Shown here one piece after another: positions 8,291-16,884 of a stretch of DNA of 64,000 nucleotides (position 1 is the stretch's first letter; every line of letters starts with the position of its first letter). The stretch spans positions 332,993 to 396,992 of the forward strand of contig JAEWHP010000012.1 in NCBI GenBank assembly GCA_023387735.1, given 5' to 3'. This stretch comes from Pseudomonadota bacterium. Lineage in GTDB: Bacteria > Pseudomonadota > Alphaproteobacteria > Rhizobiales > Xanthobacteraceae. The position numbers and the translations under genes were made by a program. The notes beneath the pieces are model-generated. The model searched no databases. It saw only the letters and a list, made by a program, of their open reading frames with translations, and was not told the DNA's origin.

Positions 8291-8977
8291 TCAGTACCGC
8301 TCCACGATGCGCTCGAGCTTGCGGCTGAGCAGCCAGGATAGACCCAGGAAGAGAACCAGCATCACGATGCCGAGACCCGAGGAAGCATTGTTCATTGACT
8401 TCTCCGAGAACTGGCCGAAGGCATAGCCGGCCGAGACGACGGTGCCGGACCAAAGGCCCGCCGCAACGAAGTTGAGCGCCAGGAAAGTGGACCAGGGCAG
8501 CCGCGACATCCCGTAGGCGAATCCCGCGAGTCCGCGGATGCCGTGCGGAAAGCGATGAAACAGGATCATCCAGACATAGTGTCGATCCGCAAGCCGGATC
8601 ACCGTCTGTACAGGCCGCTCGAACCGCGGATAACGATCGAGCAGGCGGGCGCCATAACGTCGTCCGATCCAGAAACGAATGACGTCGCCGGTGAAACTGC
8701 CGAACCAACAGACCACGATGAGCGTGCCGAGGCTGAGAGCCCCGGCATGCGCCGCATAGCCGGCGAACAACGCCAGCAGCAGGCTATGCGAGGCCGAATA
8801 GGCAAACATGAAGCTGTAGGCCACATCGCCGTGCTGGCGGATGAGGTCGAGGAAAGATGTGAGATCCGACGGAAACAGCAATGCAGGTCCACCCAAACTC
8901 GTGCGTGTCAATGTCCCCCAGACGAGCGGGTTCGGCTTCGACGCTAGCAGCCGGGGCAAGGATGCGGAAGGCGACAC
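8291..8977 (-). CDS. DedA-family inner-membrane protein
   Basis: The frame encodes up to 228 residues with several hydrophobic segments and the DedA/SNARE-associated pattern (FHRFPHGIRGLAGFAYGMSR), in which the conserved Arg and Gly lie before a helix. Members of this family are membrane proteins involved in lipid scrambling and membrane homeostasis. The longest start is a GTG at 8977, but the first about 32 residues look poorly conserved. A TTG at 8881 preceded by GGTGGA gives 196 residues, closer to normal DedA length, and may be the real start. No partner is evident. Confidence 0.8.
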   Translation of the reverse strand: MSPSASLPRLLASKPNPLVWGTLTRTSLGGPALLFPSDLTSFLDLIRQHGDVAYSFMFAYSASHSLLLALFAGYAAHAGALSLGTLIVVCWFGSFTGDVIRFWIGRRYGARLLDRYPRFERPVQTVIRLADRHYVWMILFHRFPHGIRGLAGFAYGMSRLPWSTFLALNFVAAGLWSGTVVSAGYAFGQFSEKSMNNASSGLGIVMLVLFLGLSWLLSRKLERIVERY

Positions 8978-9067
8978 GCTGGCCGCGGGCTCGGCAACTT
9001 CGTCGCACCCCCTGCCGGCTTGTGCTGCGCGCGCGGCAGCCGACTTTAGTCGAACCAGCCGCGCGCT

Positions 9068-10162
9068 TCAGACGGGATGAAGTTGAGGCCGGGGGGTCAG
9101 GCTCGAGCCAGCGGACTCCCTGCGCGAGCGATAGGCCTGCAGCACTTTAGCGGACGTCTCGACATCCAGCCGGGTGAACTCCGCTTTCATCGCGTCAAGA
9201 TCCTTGGTCGCAATCCGGTAATCCGGCGCACCAAGAAACAACAGCGCCAACGTCGTCGCCCAGGACAGGTCGAGGGCCTTCGCAAGAATCAGCAAGGCCT
9301 CCTTGTCAGCCGCCAGCATCGCCCGCTCGACCACATCGGCCGGCAGCGTGCACAACAACGAGAGCGCAATGACCGCTTCATCGAGTTTGCGCGCCTGGGC
9401 GTATTCGAGAAGCGCCGCTTCCCCCAGGTCGCCGATCCGGTGCTTCGCGCCTACGGCCTTCTTGGCGATGAAATAGTTCTTCGACGCGGGGCCAAACATC
9501 GCATGCAGCGATCCGGCGACGTCGGCGACGGCATTGCGCGCTTCGGGTCGCTCGAACTGAAGTTTCTTTCGAACATCGTCGGACGCTTTTGCGATCAATT
9601 GCTGGAACAGGTGCCGCGGGATATCCCGCCGCCGCCCCAGATGCTCGGCCAGGATGGAGTCGTTCTCGGAACGCTTGATCAATTGCAGGAAGCCGGAATC
9701 CGAGAAACGCGCGCCGGTATTGACGGCGACGGAATTCACGACCGTCTGGTCGCCTCTTTCCACGAGCACATCGGTGACCGGCTCGTCGATGGATTTTCGC
9801 CGCGAGATTGCCAGGAGATGCTGCTGACCTTGGCAGCGGGCGTTCGCGACCAGCACCTGGTTGTCGAGCCGCTCGGAATAGCGAAGGACGGGGCCGGCGA
9901 CATCAATTGAACCGTCGAAGGCGAGCTTGTTGACGATCTGGATCGGCGCCTGGTCGCTGCGCGCCAGCCGCCTGGCGAGTTGGGAGCGTGTCGCCAGCTC
10001 GATTTCCTCCGAGAGCTGTCCGATCACTTCCCCAAAGATCCAGATCTCGCTTTCGGTATACCGGCCCATCAGCAGCATGTCGGTTGCATGCCACAAAGCC
10101 TGCAAACGGCTTTCGGGCGTTCCCCTGGAGATGGCGTCATTCAACTCCCGAAGTATAGACAT
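9068..10162 (-). CDS. DUF2336 domain protein
   Basis: A 364-residue, mostly helical protein with the DUF2336 arrangement seen in alphaproteobacteria: an N-terminal region (LNDAISRGTPESRLQALWHATDML) followed by HEAT-like helical repeats. No signal peptide or membrane segment is seen, so it is probably cytoplasmic. The function of the family is not established. The gene is divergent from the polysaccharide operon across 531 bases; a regulatory link is possible but not shown. The ATG at 10162 agrees with the family N-terminus. Confidence 0.8.
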   Translation of the reverse strand: MSILRELNDAISRGTPESRLQALWHATDMLLMGRYTESEIWIFGEVIGQLSEEIELATRSQLARRLARSDQAPIQIVNKLAFDGSIDVAGPVLRYSERLDNQVLVANARCQGQQHLLAISRRKSIDEPVTDVLVERGDQTVVNSVAVNTGARFSDSGFLQLIKRSENDSILAEHLGRRRDIPRHLFQQLIAKASDDVRKKLQFERPEARNAVADVAGSLHAMFGPASKNYFIAKKAVGAKHRIGDLGEAALLEYAQARKLDEAVIALSLLCTLPADVVERAMLAADKEALLILAKALDLSWATTLALLFLGAPDYRIATKDLDAMKAEFTRLDVETSAKVLQAYRSRRESAGSSLTPRPQLHPV

Positions 10163-10693
10163 CGGTGTCCCCGAGCCGCTTTCCGCTGCTCACTCGCAAC
10201 TGTGTGATGGAGATCTGGATGGTCCGGTATCGGTCAGTCCGAACAGGACTCCGCACTCGGATTCTTCTTAGGGAGGCGAAGCGGCAGACCTGTAGTGTGA
10301 CCGTCGCCAGCCGCAGCATTTGAACGCCTCAGCCCGTGGTGCCGACACGATCACGCCCGGAAGCCTTCTTGTTCCCGGCACAATCCTGCGACCAAGAAGT
10401 TAACGGAGCCTATGCATTTCTACGAGATCAGCGCTGCAATACATGCCGACAGGCCCAGAATCGCTATCGAAAATCGGCAAGGAACGCCGCGGCGCGACGA
10501 TGTGCGGAACAGCCACGCCAACTCCACCAACACCACGCAAAGCCAGGTCCCCGCGGCGGCTATTCCGCAGTTCCTCAAATTGTTTTGCAACCTAATCTGT
10601 CCTGCATTGTTGCACTGCCCATAAGATGTCGGGAAAAATCGGCACCCGATTGGCAGGGAGGCGCTTCGGAACAACTGCAACGAGAGAGAGCTG
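10163..10693. other. Divergent intergenic region upstream of the polysaccharide operon
   Basis: A 531-base gap between the DUF2336 gene (minus) and the HlyD-type gene (plus). Small ORFs on both strands lack recognisable features. It probably holds promoters for both directions, but no clear -35/-10 pair, operator or terminator could be assigned by eye. GAGAGAGAG just before 10694 is the ribosome-binding site of the first operon gene. Confidence 0.5.
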
Positions 10694-12154
10694 ATGATCG
10701 ATCGACGCGAAACTGGTGCGACCGTCCGGAAACATCAAACGATATTGCGAGTCTCGACCATCGGCGTTGCGGGATTGTTGTCCATCCTGATGCTCACGGC
10801 GGTGGCGCCTCCGATCGTCGCCGATCAGTCCGACCGCGCTGTCATCAATGCTCCAGTAACGCTTCTGACCGCGCCGATCGGCGGCGAGGTTGGCGCACTC
10901 GCAGCGCTTCCCGGCAAAGACGTTCGCGACGGCGACAGGCTGGCCCAGATCAGGAATCCGCGCCTCGATCGCACCACGCTGATTCTGCTGGAAGAAAAGT
11001 CGTCAGACGCACGGCAGAAGCTCGAGGCGACGCGTGCGAAGCACGCCTCCGATCTCGCTTATGTTGCTGCCATCGACACCGAAATCGGCAATCAGTCCGA
11101 ACAGCTCAAAACTCAGTTCCGGTCGCAGATCGAGGAGGCGCGCGCCCGCGTCGCGCAATCCAACGCCATGAGCGCGGAGAAGCAGGCGCTGGTCGAACGA
11201 CAAAACGCCATGGTATCGCGCGCTGCCGCGAGTATCGACATGGTCAAGCCGACGTCGCAGCAATTCGCGGCGGCCCGACACAACGCGGACGCGGAAACCG
11301 CGAAGCTGAACCAGAAGATGGCGCAGCTCAGCGCGCTCAACAGCGGCATATACGTGGGCGATGAACTGATTGCGCTCAACAATCTGGCTCAGAAGCGCAG
11401 GGATATCGATCTGGACGCGAAGCGGATGGAAATCGAGGAGAAGCAGCAATCGGTCGTGCTTGCCGACCTGGAAAATCTGATCGACGCCGAGCGGAAAAGG
11501 CTGGCCAGCCTGGCGGCCGCCGACGTGCTCTCGCCCGGCAGCGGCAAGGTGCTGACCATTGGCACCGCGGTAGGGCGCCACGTCAATGCGGGCGACACTA
11601 TCAGCTCAATCGTCGACTGCGACAATCGTTTTGTGGTTGCCATCTTCTCCTACAGGCAGGGTCAGAACATGATGCCCGGCACCCGTGTCCGCATCGATGG
11701 AAGCACGTTCCGGTCCGGAATCGTAAGCGCAGTACTGCCGAAGACCAGCGACAAGGTCGACGAGCGCTTCGCCGTGCCGTTTCCGCAAACCGAGCGGCGC
11801 GAACTTTACGCGATCATCAACCCGGATGGCGCGGAGGGAGACGGCGCCCAGGCGCAAGAAACGGCAACGGCGTCTACACCGACCTGCCCCGTCGGCCAGT
11901 GGGTAACGGTGACGCGCGACAATGGCGTGGTACCCTCGATGTCGGTCACCTGGCGCCGGCTCGGCCACCTCGTCGCCTCATGGTTCGATGACGACGAACG
12001 CGACACCGCCCGCGCGCAGGACGCATCGTTCGGTGCAGATGCCCGCCGTGCCGGCATTTCCCGACTGCAAGCCGCCTTTCGTTCACCACCGCCGCCGCAG
12101 TTGAGATCCGACGAAGACTGGCTGCCCAGAACCCGTGCGATCGTCTCGCAATGA
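10694..12154 (+). CDS. HlyD/BgsB-like membrane fusion protein of a polysaccharide synthase operon
   Basis: A 486-residue protein with one N-terminal membrane segment (residues about 20-42), a long coiled-coil region (about 95-290, many EKQ/RDI heptads) and flanking half-motifs of a lipoyl/barrel-sandwich domain (INAPVTLLTAPIGGEVGAL and VLSPGSGKVLTIGTAVG). This is the HlyD-type periplasmic adaptor plan. In Sinorhizobium the BgsB protein of this type works with the BgsA glucan synthase. Here the gene overlaps the next by 4 bases (ATGA) and the glycosyltransferase is third, so it probably guides the polymer through the periplasm. Confidence 0.85.
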   Translation: MIDRRETGATVRKHQTILRVSTIGVAGLLSILMLTAVAPPIVADQSDRAVINAPVTLLTAPIGGEVGALAALPGKDVRDGDRLAQIRNPRLDRTTLILLEEKSSDARQKLEATRAKHASDLAYVAAIDTEIGNQSEQLKTQFRSQIEEARARVAQSNAMSAEKQALVERQNAMVSRAAASIDMVKPTSQQFAAARHNADAETAKLNQKMAQLSALNSGIYVGDELIALNNLAQKRRDIDLDAKRMEIEEKQQSVVLADLENLIDAERKRLASLAAADVLSPGSGKVLTIGTAVGRHVNAGDTISSIVDCDNRFVVAIFSYRQGQNMMPGTRVRIDGSTFRSGIVSAVLPKTSDKVDERFAVPFPQTERRELYAIINPDGAEGDGAQAQETATASTPTCPVGQWVTVTRDNGVVPSMSVTWRRLGHLVASWFDDDERDTARAQDASFGADARRAGISRLQAAFRSPPPPQLRSDEDWLPRTRAIVSQ

Positions 12155-13374
12155 TGCGCATGATCGTGATGGCGTTGTGCGCAGCCATGATGGCTTCGCC
12201 GCCCGCCTCGGGCCGCGAGGCGCGAGCGCCGGGCCCCTTCTGCGCCGGCCTGCACAAGGCCGTGACTCCGCTTGCGCGCGGGGCGGAAGCGGTCTTCATC
12301 CGCAGCTATGAGCCTGGCACGAACGAGGTCAGCCTGCCTTCAGGCATCGCCACGACCGCTTTCGTCTACGACAATGCGCTTGCCGTCATTGCACTGATCG
12401 CCTGCGGCAACCTCGCGGACGCGAAGCCGATCGGCAAAGCGTTGAGCCGGGCCGCGCGCCAGGACCGGAGTTTTGACGATGGCCGGATTCGCAACGCTTA
12501 TCGGGCCGGCGCGGTAGGCCAGGGTGCACCCAATCTCCCGGGCTGGTGGGATGCGCAAGCCAAAATCTGGGGCGAGGATGCGGCACAGGACGGCACCTCG
12601 ACCGGCAATGTCGCATGGGCGGCATTGGCGCTGCTGACGATGTATGAGGCGACGCAAGATCCCCAATATCTTTCGGACTCGCGGCGCCTGGTCGACTGGA
12701 TCATCGCCGCCACCGCCTCCGGCGACGGCTTCCGCGGCGGCTTTCACGGCTACGATCCGCAGCAGGTCAAGCTCACCTGGATGTCCACCGAACACAATGT
12801 GGACGTCTTTGCCGCCGCGCATTGGCTGTACCGCCTGACCGGGGAACGGAAATACGACGAAGCGTCGGGGCAAGCCCGCAAGCTGCTCGATCGCGCCTTC
12901 CGCGGCGATCACTTCCTGCTCGGCACCAAGCCGGACGGAAGCCCCGCAGATGAAGGCCTGCTCGCGCTCGACGTTCAGCTCTGGCCCTGGATGGCCATCC
13001 CTGACTCGCCAAGAGCCTGGAAGGCTTCGCTCGGCTTCGCGAAAGATCGCCTCGGCGTCGATGGCGGGTTCGACTTCAACGGCGACCGCGACGGCGTATG
13101 GGTCGAGGGCACCGCGCAGGCCGCGCTTGCCTACCGGATCAGCGGGAATGCGAAGGAGAGCGATCGGCTGCTGGCGGGACTGAATGCGGACCGGACGCCG
13201 TCCGGCCTGCTCAACGCGACGCGCGCGGCGCGACTGACCACGGGCTTGTCGATCGACCCTACCGACACCGTGCCTGATTTCTTCTACTACCGCCGTCCGC
13301 ATCTGGGAGCGACGGCATGGGCAGTGCTGGCTGAAACAGGCTGGAATCCCTTCAACGGGACAAGGATACCATGA
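12151..13374 (+). CDS. Alpha/alpha-barrel glycoside hydrolase-like secreted protein
   Basis: A 407-residue protein with a likely signal peptide (MMRMIVMALCAAMMASPPASG) and a series of paired helices with aromatic-rich loops (GGFHGYDPQQVKLTWMSTEHNVDVF, then DGVWVEGTAQAALAYR), the pattern of an (alpha/alpha)6 toroid seen in several glycoside hydrolases and lyases. Acidic residues in EHN-D and WVEGT could be catalytic, but the exact family was not recognised. It lies between the fusion protein and the glycosyltransferase, with ATGA overlaps on both sides, so a role in trimming or releasing the polymer during export is the best inference. Confidence 0.75.
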   Translation: MMRMIVMALCAAMMASPPASGREARAPGPFCAGLHKAVTPLARGAEAVFIRSYEPGTNEVSLPSGIATTAFVYDNALAVIALIACGNLADAKPIGKALSRAARQDRSFDDGRIRNAYRAGAVGQGAPNLPGWWDAQAKIWGEDAAQDGTSTGNVAWAALALLTMYEATQDPQYLSDSRRLVDWIIAATASGDGFRGGFHGYDPQQVKLTWMSTEHNVDVFAAAHWLYRLTGERKYDEASGQARKLLDRAFRGDHFLLGTKPDGSPADEGLLALDVQLWPWMAIPDSPRAWKASLGFAKDRLGVDGGFDFNGDRDGVWVEGTAQAALAYRISGNAKESDRLLAGLNADRTPSGLLNATRAARLTTGLSIDPTDTVPDFFYYRRPHLGATAWAVLAETGWNPFNGTRIP

Positions 13375-15350
13375 TGTTCCCTGCCGCCGGCGACGACCTG
13401 TCGCTCCTGACCATCAATATCGGAATCTTCCTCGGCCTTCTGGTCATGGCACGGCTGCTGGACCCGTCGCGCGCCAGAGACCGCGTCCTGTTCGGTGCTA
13501 CAACGGCCGCCTTTCTCGTTCTATACGCGCTTTGGCGATGGAACGATACCTTGCCGCCCTTCGCGCTGACGGCGCAAAGCCTTTGGCCGCGGCTCTTCAT
13601 TGCGTTCGAACTGGTGGCCATACTGTACACGCTGATGTCGATCGTCATCCTGTTTCGCAACGTCGACCGCAGTGCGCAGGCCGATGCGGCACAACGGGCA
13701 CTCGCCGCGGCAGACAACTACCCGGCCGTCGATATCTTCATCTGTACCTATGACGAACCGCTCGAAATCCTGGAGCGCTCGATCCTGAGCGCGTTGGCGC
13801 TCGATTATGACAACGCCACGGTCTGGGTGCTCGACGACACAAGGCGCGACTGGCTGCGGGACTATTGCCAGCGGGTGGGCGCGCGTCACGTGACGCGGCC
13901 CGACAACAAGGGGGCGAAGGCCGGCAACCTCAACAACGGGCTGGCGACGACCGCGCGCGAGACCAACGCGCCCGTGATTCTCGTGCTCGATGCCGACTTC
14001 GCGCCACGACAGGATTTCCTCAAGCGCACGGTTGGCCTGCTGCTGTCCGACCCGGAAGTCGCGATCGTCCAGACGCCGCAGTTCTACTACAACGCCGATC
14101 CGATCCAGCACAATCTGCTGGCCGAGAAGAGCTGGGTCGACGATCAACGGTTCTTCTTCGACATCTTCCAGTCGGCCAAGGACGCCTGGGGCTGCGCGTT
14201 CTGCGTCGGCACTTCCTTCGTCGTCCGCCGAGATCTGCTCGACGAGATCGGCGGCTTTCCCCAGCAGGCGATCTCGGAGGATATCAATCTCACCTACACC
14301 ATGCTGGCGCATGGCTACCGCACGTCCTGGCTGAACGAGCCGCTCAGTTTCGGACTCTCTGCCGAGGGCATCCCGGAATATATCACCCAGCGCGCGCGCT
14401 GGTGCCTCGGCACCATCCAGGTCGCCCTGCTGCGCAACGGCCCGCTGTTCGGGCGCGGTTTCAGCTTCACCCAGCGCTGGCATTATATTCATGGCGTGCT
14501 GAACTGGCTGTGCAAGCCGTACATGCTGTTATTGCTGGCCGCACCGACGATCTACTGGTTCGGCGGCCTGCCGGCGTTCGAGGCCGACTACTACTCGTTC
14601 CTGCGCTACGGTATGCCGGCGCTGCTCGGCCTGATCATCTACATGGGATGGATCTCGCGCGCGCGGACGCTGCCCTTGTTCATGGAGGCCACCCACGCCA
14701 TCACCTGTTTCGCGGTGACCGCGACGCTGCTGAGCGCAATCATCAAGCCGTTCGGGCGCCCGTTCAAGATCACCGACAAGGGCGGCGACCGTTCGACGCC
14801 GCGCGTGCACTGGAAGCTTGCCGCGACCTTCGGCCTGATCGCGGCAAGCTCTGCCGCAAGCATCGTCTGGGCGTTCGTCTCGCCCTATGCCGCAAGCGAG
14901 ATTTCATCGCTCGACTTCTTCAACCTGCTGTGGGCCGGCATCGCAATGCTGATCGCCTTCGTCGCGTTCCTCGTGTGCTTCGAACTGCCCCGCAGCAGCG
15001 ACCAGTTTGAAACGGATGAGCCCGTTTGGCTCGCAGGCGACGGAAAAATCCTGTCGTGCCGCCTGCTCGCATTGTCCCTCACCTCGGTACGATTCTCGGG
15101 TCCGGCCGGCGAGGCCCTCGAGCTTGCGGGCTGGCGCTATCAGATTCATCTCGAGGGGCTGGGATGGGCCGACATTTCGATGGTGTCGCGATCTCGCAAC
15201 GACGTGGTCGCACGCCTTGACCTGAGCCCGGAACAACGTCAACGCCTTGTGGTTCGACTTTTCAGCGCGTCGCAGGGCAACATTGCCGGCCAGGCCAGCC
15301 TCCGCGGTGCCATGGCTGGATTGCTACGCCGCGGCGTTCTCGGCGCGTAG
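13371..15350 (+). CDS. Family 2 glycosyltransferase, cellulose/beta-glucan synthase type
   Basis: A 659-residue processive glycosyltransferase. The motifs are in order: DD at 155-156 (VLDDTRR), DAD at 207-209, ED at 303-304 (ISEDINLTY) and QRARW at 340-344. Membrane helices flank the domain (about 14-95, and from about 373 on). Residues from about 540 to the end form a soluble tail that resembles PilZ in position, but RxxxR is not present and the D/NxSxxG motif reads SLTSVRF, so canonical c-di-GMP binding is doubtful. Context fits a polysaccharide such as a beta-glucan; the sugar cannot be deduced. Confidence 0.9.
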   Translation: MMFPAAGDDLSLLTINIGIFLGLLVMARLLDPSRARDRVLFGATTAAFLVLYALWRWNDTLPPFALTAQSLWPRLFIAFELVAILYTLMSIVILFRNVDRSAQADAAQRALAAADNYPAVDIFICTYDEPLEILERSILSALALDYDNATVWVLDDTRRDWLRDYCQRVGARHVTRPDNKGAKAGNLNNGLATTARETNAPVILVLDADFAPRQDFLKRTVGLLLSDPEVAIVQTPQFYYNADPIQHNLLAEKSWVDDQRFFFDIFQSAKDAWGCAFCVGTSFVVRRDLLDEIGGFPQQAISEDINLTYTMLAHGYRTSWLNEPLSFGLSAEGIPEYITQRARWCLGTIQVALLRNGPLFGRGFSFTQRWHYIHGVLNWLCKPYMLLLLAAPTIYWFGGLPAFEADYYSFLRYGMPALLGLIIYMGWISRARTLPLFMEATHAITCFAVTATLLSAIIKPFGRPFKITDKGGDRSTPRVHWKLAATFGLIAASSAASIVWAFVSPYAASEISSLDFFNLLWAGIAMLIAFVAFLVCFELPRSSDQFETDEPVWLAGDGKILSCRLLALSLTSVRFSGPAGEALELAGWRYQIHLEGLGWADISMVSRSRNDVVARLDLSPEQRQRLVVRLFSASQGNIAGQASLRGAMAGLLRRGVLGA

Positions 15351-15367
15351 GCTTGCGGACGGCAGCC

Positions 15368-15781
15368 TTACAAGTCCACCACGACGTAATCGCTCTCGAC
15401 CGACACGGCGAGCGTCTCCGCGACATACGGCCCCTTCACCACGCTGGAGCCGGGTTCGACGTTGACCGGATAGGCGCGGGCGCGAAAGCGCTTCGGGTCG
15501 CAGTAGGATTGGCCGGTGCGGATATCGAATTCCCAGCCGTGCCAGGGACAGCGGATGATCTCGCCGAGCTTGGTGTATTCGATTTCGCCGGGGTCGGAGG
15601 ATTGCGCGAGCCCGATCAGCGGGCCTTCGCACAACGCCGCACCCTGGTGCGGGCAGCGGTTCAACAGGCCGAAGAACTCGCCCTTGATGTTGAAGATCGC
15701 GATCGGCCGCTCGTCGATGGTGAGGAATTTTCGTGTCCCCGGCGGCAACTCGTCCACCGGGGCGATAACGTGCCGAACCAT
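15368..15781 (-). CDS. Rieske [2Fe-2S] ferredoxin-like protein
   Basis: A 137-residue Rieske protein. The cluster motifs are CPHQGA (residues about 43-48) and CPWHGWEF (about 78-85), giving two Cys and two His ligands. Standalone Rieske proteins usually pass electrons to oxygenases, but no oxygenase subunit lies nearby. Its ATG overlaps the stop of the upstream amidohydrolase (ATGA), so the three genes of this operon are translationally coupled. Its redox partner is unknown. Confidence 0.9.
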   Translation of the reverse strand: MVRHVIAPVDELPPGTRKFLTIDERPIAIFNIKGEFFGLLNRCPHQGAALCEGPLIGLAQSSDPGEIEYTKLGEIIRCPWHGWEFDIRTGQSYCDPKRFRARAYPVNVEPGSSVVKGPYVAETLAVSVESDYVVVDL

Positions 15782-16884
15782 CAGGATATTCCGTACAGCT
15801 TCTTGGCGTTGCCGAGATAGAACGCCTCGCGGTTGGCGTCGCTGACGCCGGCCGGCAACACGCGCGACGGTTCGTCAAAATCCCAATGCGGGTAGTCGGT
15901 CGCGAACAGGAGCTTGTCCCAGCCGATCCACTCGATCGTCTCGAACAGGTGCTCGCGGCGCTCCGGGTCTTCCATCGGCTGCGTCGTCCACCAGACGTGG
16001 TCGCGGATATATTCCGACGGCTTGCGCTTCAGGTGCTGCACCTCACTGCGCAGCTTCTCGAAGTGCTTGTCGAGGCGCCAGGCAAGCGAAGGCGCCCAGC
16101 CGAAGCCGGCCTCGATCATCACCATCTTCAGTTTCGGGAAGCGCTCGAACACGCCTTCGAGCACGAGGCTTGCGAGCGCCGACTGTTGGCACTGCGCATG
16201 GCCGACCATCTCTTCGATGTAGAAGCTCGGCCAGCCGGATGGCGTCAGCGGATTGCCGCCGAAGCCGAATGCGTGCACGCCGACCGGCAGCCCGGCCTCC
16301 TGCGCCGCTTCGTAGACCGGCCAGTAGCGGCGCTGGCCGAGCGGCTCGACATTGCGGGAGAGCAGCAGCACCTGCACGTAGTTCGGATCGCCCGCGCGCT
16401 TGCGGATCTCGGCGGCAGCGGCCACGCCATCCTCATTGGCGACGACGATCGAACCCTTCAGGCGCTTGTCCTTGCTGGTCCATTTCTCGATCTGCCAGTC
16501 GTTGATCGCCGAACAGATCGCCCCGGCCAGATCCTGGTTGCGCAGGCCCTGCCCGCTGTTGAGCGGATTGAGTACGCCGAGTGCGACATTGTAGGGGTCG
16601 AGCAACTGCTTCTGCATGAAGGATAGCGAGGAACCTTGCGGGCCGCCTTCCGGCGGCCAGGCGTCGCGGCGCGAGGCATTTGGCTGCGCCTTCGGATAGG
16701 GCGGGCCTTCCATCATGCCGTGATAGGCCTGCTTGCCGTAGGTCTGGAGATGCCCGTGCCAGCGCTTCTCCATGAACGGATAGAGTTCATCGTTGGTGGC
16801 GCGCGCCGGATGGATGTCGCAATCGGCGATCGCGGTCTTGATGCTGGTGGAAGCCGACGACTCAGGGCGGAACTGAACGTTCAT
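15781..16884 (-). CDS. Amidohydrolase 2 family protein (ACMSD-like fold)
   Basis: A 367-residue metal-dependent hydrolase or decarboxylase of the amidohydrolase 2 group. Visible family segments are ADCDIHPA at the N-terminus (a D-x-H motif instead of HxH), PVGVHAFGFGG in the middle (His ligand), and LLFATDYPHWDFD near the C-terminus (catalytic Asp). Start (16884) and stop overlap both neighbours by ATGA. It is a diverged paralogue of the gene upstream (16881-17957), sharing the TDYPHW and EGVFxRxPKLKMVM segments. Substrate unknown; aromatic or carboxylated ring compounds are typical of the family. Confidence 0.85.
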   Translation of the reverse strand: MNVQFRPESSASTSIKTAIADCDIHPARATNDELYPFMEKRWHGHLQTYGKQAYHGMMEGPPYPKAQPNASRRDAWPPEGGPQGSSLSFMQKQLLDPYNVALGVLNPLNSGQGLRNQDLAGAICSAINDWQIEKWTSKDKRLKGSIVVANEDGVAAAAEIRKRAGDPNYVQVLLLSRNVEPLGQRRYWPVYEAAQEAGLPVGVHAFGFGGNPLTPSGWPSFYIEEMVGHAQCQQSALASLVLEGVFERFPKLKMVMIEAGFGWAPSLAWRLDKHFEKLRSEVQHLKRKPSEYIRDHVWWTTQPMEDPERREHLFETIEWIGWDKLLFATDYPHWDFDEPSRVLPAGVSDANREAFYLGNAKKLYGIS

